This document shows positions 59,741 to 64,000 of a stretch of DNA of 64,000 nucleotides, in pieces. This DNA is from Kluyvera ascorbata_C. GTDB lineage: Bacteria; Pseudomonadota; Gammaproteobacteria; Enterobacterales; Enterobacteriaceae. A program made the translations under genes and the position numbers. Below the pieces are notes generated by a model. That model saw only the letters and a program-made list of their open reading frames with translations, had not been told where the DNA came from and did no database searches. The DNA lies in assembly GCF_044197065.1 (NCBI RefSeq), contig NZ_JBIQOI010000001.1, positions 1,137,170 to 1,201,169 of the forward strand, read 5' to 3'. The stretch's first letter is position 1; each line of letters begins with the position of its first letter.

Positions 59741-60757
59741 ATGAAACTCACCTTCCCACTATTGATGTCTGCACTGCTGTTGATTCCCCTGACTGGCGCA
59801 ACCGCCGACAACTATCCACTGACAATCGAAAACTGCGGCGTTAAAGAAACCTTTAACCATGCACCTTCACGTGTGGTGACAATTGGTCAACATGAAACGG
59901 AACTCATGCTGGCGCTGGAACTGAAAGATAAAATTGTAGGCACTGCCGTTTGGTTTGGAGCATTACCCGATGATTTGAAAAAGCAAGGGGCGGAGTTGAA
60001 GCGACTTGCTGAGAATGCGCCGGGATTCGAAGCCGTAGCGGCCCAGCGTCCTGAGCTTGTTCTTGCTCAGTACAGCTGGCACGTTGGCCCGCAAGGAGAA
60101 GTTGCTACGCGTCAACAATTTGAACAGTTGGGTATCAGGACCTGGATCTCTCCAGCCGACTGTACTGCAAAAACGGTCACAGCGACCTCCAACGGCGATG
60201 GCGCACGATCAAAACCTTACTCAATCGATGTCATTCTTGATGAAATCTCGGCGTTGGCGCGTGTTTTTGATGTGCCAGCACGAGGCGAGGCTCTGAAGCA
60301 GAAGCTGGCGGACCGTATTGTCGCCGCGCAGCAGCAAATCCACATGCAGCCGCGAGCGCCGCTTAAAGTGGTTTACTGGTTTTCAAGTTCCCGTCTGAAA
60401 GGCGATCCATGGATAGCAGGCAGCCAAGGCGCGCCTGGCTGGATTAATAAAACACTTGGTCTGAATAATATCATCGATTCTGATGAAGAGTGGCCTGCGG
60501 TGACCTGGGAACATATCGTTAAGTCTCAGCCTGATATTATTGTCATTGCGAGTATGGAAAGACGGCTTTATCCCGCCGATGACGTAGAGACTAAAAAACG
60601 GTTCCTGGAAACCGATCCCGTTACGCGTGAAATGCCAGCGGTCAGACAAGGGCATATTGTGGTGGTTCCTGCCATGTCGCTCAATCCATCATTGCGTAAC
60701 GTAGAAGCCGTAGAACTGATTAGCCAACAGATTAACGCTTTCGCTCCCTCCAGATGA
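59741..60757 (+). CDS. Periplasmic binding protein of a FecB/BtuF-type ABC importer
   Basis: 338-residue cluster-A-II binding protein with a signal peptide (MKLTFPLLMSALLLIPLTGA). Typical segments: SRVVTIGQHETELMLALELK, DKIVGTAVWFGA, and the C-terminal VTWEHIVKSQPDIIVIASME. Such proteins bind siderophores, heme or cobalamin, and some carry zinc complexes. A Zur-like box upstream suggests zinc-linked uptake, but the ligand is unproven. It overlaps the permease gene by 4 bp (ATGA). Confidence 0.82.
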   Translation: MKLTFPLLMSALLLIPLTGATADNYPLTIENCGVKETFNHAPSRVVTIGQHETELMLALELKDKIVGTAVWFGALPDDLKKQGAELKRLAENAPGFEAVAAQRPELVLAQYSWHVGPQGEVATRQQFEQLGIRTWISPADCTAKTVTATSNGDGARSKPYSIDVILDEISALARVFDVPARGEALKQKLADRIVAAQQQIHMQPRAPLKVVYWFSSSRLKGDPWIAGSQGAPGWINKTLGLNNIIDSDEEWPAVTWEHIVKSQPDIIVIASMERRLYPADDVETKKRFLETDPVTREMPAVRQGHIVVVPAMSLNPSLRNVEAVELISQQINAFAPSR

Positions 60758-61782
60758 TGAGCAAATCTGTTTTTTACTGGCAAATCAGCCTGATAATTTC
60801 CTTAGGGATACTAAGTCTGCCGGTCATGATGATCCTTGCTGCGGCAACTGGCGATATACCGATAAGTTTCGCGACTGCCTTTCGCGCAATAACCAATGGT
60901 CTGGGGCTAACGCACTTTGATTTACCCGCCGTAGAAGCAGGGATTGTCTGGCAGTACCGTATGAGTCGTGCGCTGATGGCTGCCAGCTGCGGTGGAGGGC
61001 TGGCGTTATGCGGGCTGGTTCTACAATCCTTGTTGCGTAATTCGCTGGCCGACCCTTATTTGCTGGGTATCTCTGCGGGTGCCTCAACCGGCGCCGTCAG
61101 CGTAATGTTGCTTGGTATTGGCAGCGGCTCCATCACGACGGGGGTTGGGGCGTTTATCGGAGCCTGTGCTGCTTTTATGCTGATTGTATTGTTATCGGGA
61201 GGTATGCGCGCGAACTCTGCACGCATCATTCTGGCTGGTATCGCCGGTACGCAGCTGTTTAACGCGTTAACATCGTACATTGTCAGCACGGCGGCCAATG
61301 CTGAACAGTCGCGAGGCGTTATGTTCTGGCTGCTGGGTAGCCTGAGTGGCGTACGCTGGGCTGATGCGCTGCTGTGCTTCGCTGTCGTCATCATCGGGTT
61401 GCTTATCGTGGTTTGCTATAGCCGCTCACTGGACACCTTTAACTTTGGCATGGAAGTCTCCTCAACGCTTGGCACGCGTGTGCTTCAGGTACGCGTTATT
61501 TTACTGCTGACTACCGCGTTGATTACGGCGGTAATCGTCAGCGCCATCGGTGCTGTAGGCTTTGTTGGGCTGGTCATCCCGCATATAACCCGCATGATCG
61601 CCGGGCATCGTCATTTGCTCACTATCCCTGTTGCTTTTCTTGCCGGATGCCATTTTATGATTCTTGCAGACCTGATCTCACGCACCCTGATTAGTCATCA
61701 GGTTTTGCCGATTGGCGTAGTAACGGCGCTTGTGGGCGCACCTGTTTTTGCCATGATTCTGTACCGCAACCGGGATAAATAA
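60754..61782 (+). CDS. FecCD-family ABC permease
   Basis: 342-residue permease with about ten helices. Family motifs: VWQYRMSRALMAASCGGGLA, LCGLVLQSLLRNSLADPYLL (with LGISAGASTGAV following) and GLVIPHITRMIAGHRHLL. It is the membrane part of the importer started at 59741 and is followed by its ATPase after 2 bp. Confidence 0.88.
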   Translation: MMSKSVFYWQISLIISLGILSLPVMMILAAATGDIPISFATAFRAITNGLGLTHFDLPAVEAGIVWQYRMSRALMAASCGGGLALCGLVLQSLLRNSLADPYLLGISAGASTGAVSVMLLGIGSGSITTGVGAFIGACAAFMLIVLLSGGMRANSARIILAGIAGTQLFNALTSYIVSTAANAEQSRGVMFWLLGSLSGVRWADALLCFAVVIIGLLIVVCYSRSLDTFNFGMEVSSTLGTRVLQVRVILLLTTALITAVIVSAIGAVGFVGLVIPHITRMIAGHRHLLTIPVAFLAGCHFMILADLISRTLISHQVLPIGVVTALVGAPVFAMILYRNRDK

Positions 61783-61784
61783 TA

Positions 61785-62540
61785 ATGCATATCGTGATTG
61801 ATAAGCTAAGTGTGACGCTCCAGGCTCGTCGGGTGTTATCTGATATCAGTTTTGTTGCCCACCGTTCGCAAACGGTGGGGCTACTCGGTCCTAACGGCTC
61901 TGGTAAATCCACACTGATTCGCGCGATTGCTGGCGTTCAGCCCTGCGCGTGTGAGGGAGTGAAAATTGGCGGCAGGCTGACAAGTAACTTGAGCCAGCGC
62001 CAGCTTTCCCGCACGCTTGCTTTTGTTCCACAGCATGCAGAGGCAGAGGCGGAGCTGAGTGTTATTGATATTGTTCGCCTCGGCCGCACGCCGCACCGCA
62101 ATGCATTCACGCCATGGCGGCAGGCGGATGAAGATGCTGTACAACAGGCGCTTTCATTGATGAGGCTTGATGCACTGATCCACAGAACCTGGCAACGTCT
62201 GTCAGGCGGCGAGCGTCAGCGCTGTCAGATAGCCCGCGCGCTCACTCAGCAACCGGATATTCTATTACTGGACGAACCGATAAATCATCTGGATATCCAA
62301 TTCCAGCTGGAGCTGATGCGCCTTATTTCCGCGCTGCCGATTACAGTGATTATGGCATTACACGATTTGAATCTGGCTGCTAGATATTGTCAGCACCTGG
62401 TCGTGCTGCATGAAGGTCACGTTGTGGCGTCCGGTCAACCTGCTGCTGTGCTTACCCCGGAGCTGATTCAGTCTACCTGGCAGGTCGATGCGACCATCTA
62501 TCGAACTGAACAGGGAATGATGAATATCCAGTACACCTGA
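61785..62540 (+). CDS. FepC/BtuD-type ABC ATPase
   Basis: 251-residue ATPase: Walker A GPNGSGKST, Q-loop in VPQHAEAEAEL, signature LSGGERQRCQIARAL, Walker B ILLLDEPINHLDI, H-loop MALHDLNLAARYC. It completes the FecCD-type importer. No TonB-dependent receptor is encoded nearby, so the outer-membrane step must be elsewhere. Confidence 0.88.
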   Translation: MHIVIDKLSVTLQARRVLSDISFVAHRSQTVGLLGPNGSGKSTLIRAIAGVQPCACEGVKIGGRLTSNLSQRQLSRTLAFVPQHAEAEAELSVIDIVRLGRTPHRNAFTPWRQADEDAVQQALSLMRLDALIHRTWQRLSGGERQRCQIARALTQQPDILLLDEPINHLDIQFQLELMRLISALPITVIMALHDLNLAARYCQHLVVLHEGHVVASGQPAAVLTPELIQSTWQVDATIYRTEQGMMNIQYT

Positions 62541-62839
62541 AATAGGACTACGCAGAACCATTATCAATATTTAGCGTCCACTGGATTAAATTACCGAAAT
62601 GTCAGTTTTGAGCGAGGAGCGGAAGTTTACTAAATCCTGAAACCATCAGGAATGGGCGCAGGCCCATAGCTCTCTTTACTCGCTTCCAAGCTAGCATTAC
62701 CACTCTCTAAAAGAGAATGGCGCGGATTTTAGGGATACTTACAGTTTTGTACACTGCAGAGAAAACTTGCCTACATAGAAGAGTTGCATAATGCTATCAC
62801 TCAGTATGTTTTTGCTTCGACTAACCTCAAGGAGAATCC
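62541..62839. other. Non-coding interval with small hairpins
   Basis: About 300 bp with no gene. CCTGA-AACCA-TCAGG and ATGGGC-GCA-GGCCCAT form two adjacent short hairpins at about 62636-62670. They could be a terminator region for the importer or part of an unannotated RNA. Confidence 0.45.
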
Positions 62840-63712
62840 GTGCAGTTCAGTGACTTAACAAAGATGGTGCAAGATATCTGGTCATTCTCCTGGCCCCCTC
62901 TGGCGATCTGTATCATTGCATTTTTTATGGCGAGGTTTTTTCACCCAATCGGAACCATTTATGCATTTCGGGCAACAGTTGCGAGAGCGAAGAAGTACGG
63001 TATGGCATTGGAAAGCGCCCGAACGATCCTCGAGCCCTATGGTCTTACAAAGCTGGTACCGACTATTTCTATTGTGGTTGTTATCAGCGTAATGTTTCTT
63101 TTGAACGGTCCAGTAACGAGCTTAGTTAGCGATCTTCCTCCACACATTTCTTTTCAACCCGATCTACTCCTCTCCGACTTCATGTCCCAGTCTCAGAAGC
63201 TTGCGCTCATACGACAGTATCCGATGACGAGAAGTCTGGGCGAGGCATACTACTTAGCGTTAGAGAGCGTAAGACTAGAGTCAAAGAATGAGCCAAGTTA
63301 CAACCTCCCCGAGATTTGGTATCAAGTGCATGAATTGCTCAAATTTGCGTTTGTTTTTGCAATTATCATGTTCTTCATTAGTTTAAGGGCTGGGCTTCCC
63401 ATAGGCCGACTACTTGTAAAATTGATATCGGTTTCGTTTTTCGTTGTATACCTGTGGTGTCTTTCTTTAACCGCGCTCTTATATGAACAACAGCAACAGC
63501 TTTATCTTGAATCAAGACCAGTCGTCCTTTCCTTGGAGAAAAATGCTTCAACCCTGATGTTTCTCCCTATGACCACTAAAGAAGAAGAAAAGCTAACACC
63601 CGGCTTACATGAACGAGGTCTAACTTGGTGGAACATATATTTATACGATAAACATCGCATGCAATGGCTGCAGAAAACATTTCTCCCTTCTAAATTTGAT
63701 AAACCTGACTAG
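62840..63712 (+). CDS. Hypothetical membrane protein
   Basis: 290-residue protein with about four membrane segments (PPLAICIIAFFMARFF, VPTISIVVVISVMFLL, FAFVFAIIMFFISLRA, SVSFFVVYLWCLSLTALLY). It has an extended hydrophilic loop after the second helix (about residues 100-160) and a charged C-terminal tail. The start is GTG 62840 with a strong Shine-Dalgarno (AAGGAGAATCC). Base composition is AT-richer than the nar/fdn genes, and an IS element lies 107 bp downstream, suggesting accessory DNA. No family recognised. Confidence 0.65.
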   Translation: MQFSDLTKMVQDIWSFSWPPLAICIIAFFMARFFHPIGTIYAFRATVARAKKYGMALESARTILEPYGLTKLVPTISIVVVISVMFLLNGPVTSLVSDLPPHISFQPDLLLSDFMSQSQKLALIRQYPMTRSLGEAYYLALESVRLESKNEPSYNLPEIWYQVHELLKFAFVFAIIMFFISLRAGLPIGRLLVKLISVSFFVVYLWCLSLTALLYEQQQQLYLESRPVVLSLEKNASTLMFLPMTTKEEEKLTPGLHERGLTWWNIYLYDKHRMQWLQKTFLPSKFDKPD

Positions 63713-63819
63713 CGACTAACAGGCCTTTCCAAAGAATGCCCTCCGGATATAGAGGGGATAAGAGCTCAGTTTTCTAGGCTTCTTGCCCCCTTTTTCAAAT
63801 TACGGGACAATCGTCAAAC

Positions 63820-64000
63820 TGGACTGACCCCACCCCGGTAGACGATCCTGCCCTATAGTTGGACTGACCCCACCCCGGTAGACGATCCTGCCCTATAGTT
63901 TGAGTATAGGAGGAGCGTATGGGCACACCACGATTTACACCTGAATTTAAGGAAGAAGCCGTCCGTCAGATAACGGAGCGCGGTTATTCTGTTGCTGAAG
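63820..64000 (+). mobile_element. Left end of an IS3-family insertion sequence, with duplicated terminus
   Basis: The end begins TGGACTGACCCCACCCCGGT. The first 40 bases occur twice in perfect tandem (63820-63859 and 63860-63899), and only the second copy continues into the transposase gene. TGGACTGACCCC-like termini and the OrfA start fit the IS3 family. The rest of the element lies beyond the window. Confidence 0.82.
63919..64000 (+). CDS. IS3-family transposase OrfA, partial
   Basis: ATG 63919 follows AGGAGGAGCGT and opens MGTPRFTPEFKEEAVRQITE, continuing RGYSVAE to the window edge. This is the N-terminal helix-turn-helix of IS3-family OrfA (InsE/InsC-type) proteins. OrfB and the frameshift site are outside the window. 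Confidence 0.88.
   Translation, partial: MGTPRFTPEFKEEAVRQITERGYSVAE

Noticed and set aside
1..64000. tRNA or rRNA genes
   Set aside because: No cloverleaf or rRNA-like sequence was noticed on either strand by eye; a tRNAscan run would be needed to exclude one fully.

Overview
The window looks like chromosome of an Enterobacteriaceae species (Citrobacter/Enterobacter/Klebsiella/Kluyvera-like). Gene order follows the E. coli K-12 terminus region: pptA, yddH, nhoA, narVWYZ, narU, yddG, fdnGHI, adhP, maeA. Many proteins are near-colinear with E. coli products, and classical REP/BIME repeats sit between genes. The species cannot be fixed from the sequence alone.

Layout. 1-1.8 kb: end of the phenylacetate cluster (paaK end, paaX, paaY). 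1.9-11.4 kb: LysR regulator, nucleotide kinase-like ATPase, pptA, yddH, a ferric-type ABC importer, nhoA, a metallo-beta-lactamase-fold protein and mgtE behind an M-box Mg riboswitch. 11.4-19.6 kb: the second respiratory nitrate reductase (narZYWV) and the transporter narU. 19.7-24 kb: smvR/smvA efflux with palindromic operators, a Xre/RES toxin-antitoxin pair and yddG. 24.2-28.9 kb: selenocysteine formate dehydrogenase fdnGHI. 29-37.4 kb: AraJ-like MFS, adhP, periplasmic pyrophosphatase, an ABC-F ATPase behind a probable leader-peptide attenuator, maeA and a YahK-like dehydrogenase. 37.6-41 kb: broken genes (LysR/dehydrogenase deletion fusion, thioesterase remnant) around a methyltransferase/XRE pair. 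41-45.2 kb: a NagR-like regulator and a four-gene Rieske oxygenase in the exact order of salicylate 5-hydroxylase (nagAa-G-H-Ab). 45.2-49.5 kb: nitronate monooxygenase, LysR, a monooxygenase/ACT/ArsR operon and tam. 49.5-51.2 kb: truncated S66 peptidase and two unknown genes. 51.5-59.5 kb: a guanidine assimilation operon. 59.7-62.5 kb: a FecCD-type metal/cofactor ABC importer with a Zur-like box. 62.8-64 kb: an unknown membrane protein and the left end of an IS3-family element.

How they work together. NarZYWV/NarU and FdnGHI form the anaerobic formate-to-nitrate respiratory chain. The guanidine operon imports guanidine (SBP, permease, ATPase), carboxylates it (biotin carboxylase) and deiminates the product (two DUF1989 proteins). 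Allophanate hydrolase, the expected last step, is not in the window. This operon carries two guanidine riboswitches of different classes: guanidine-I at its 5' end and guanidine-II (two ACGA-loop hairpins) inside it, just before the carboxylase gene.

The most interesting signals are this dual-riboswitch operon, a 10-base complementarity between the guanidine-I aptamer and the first gene's Shine-Dalgarno region, the ABC-F leader peptide with mutually exclusive hairpins, the Zur-like operator on a strong promoter, and a perfect 40-bp tandem repeat at the IS end. All function calls come from reading the sequence; no searches were run.
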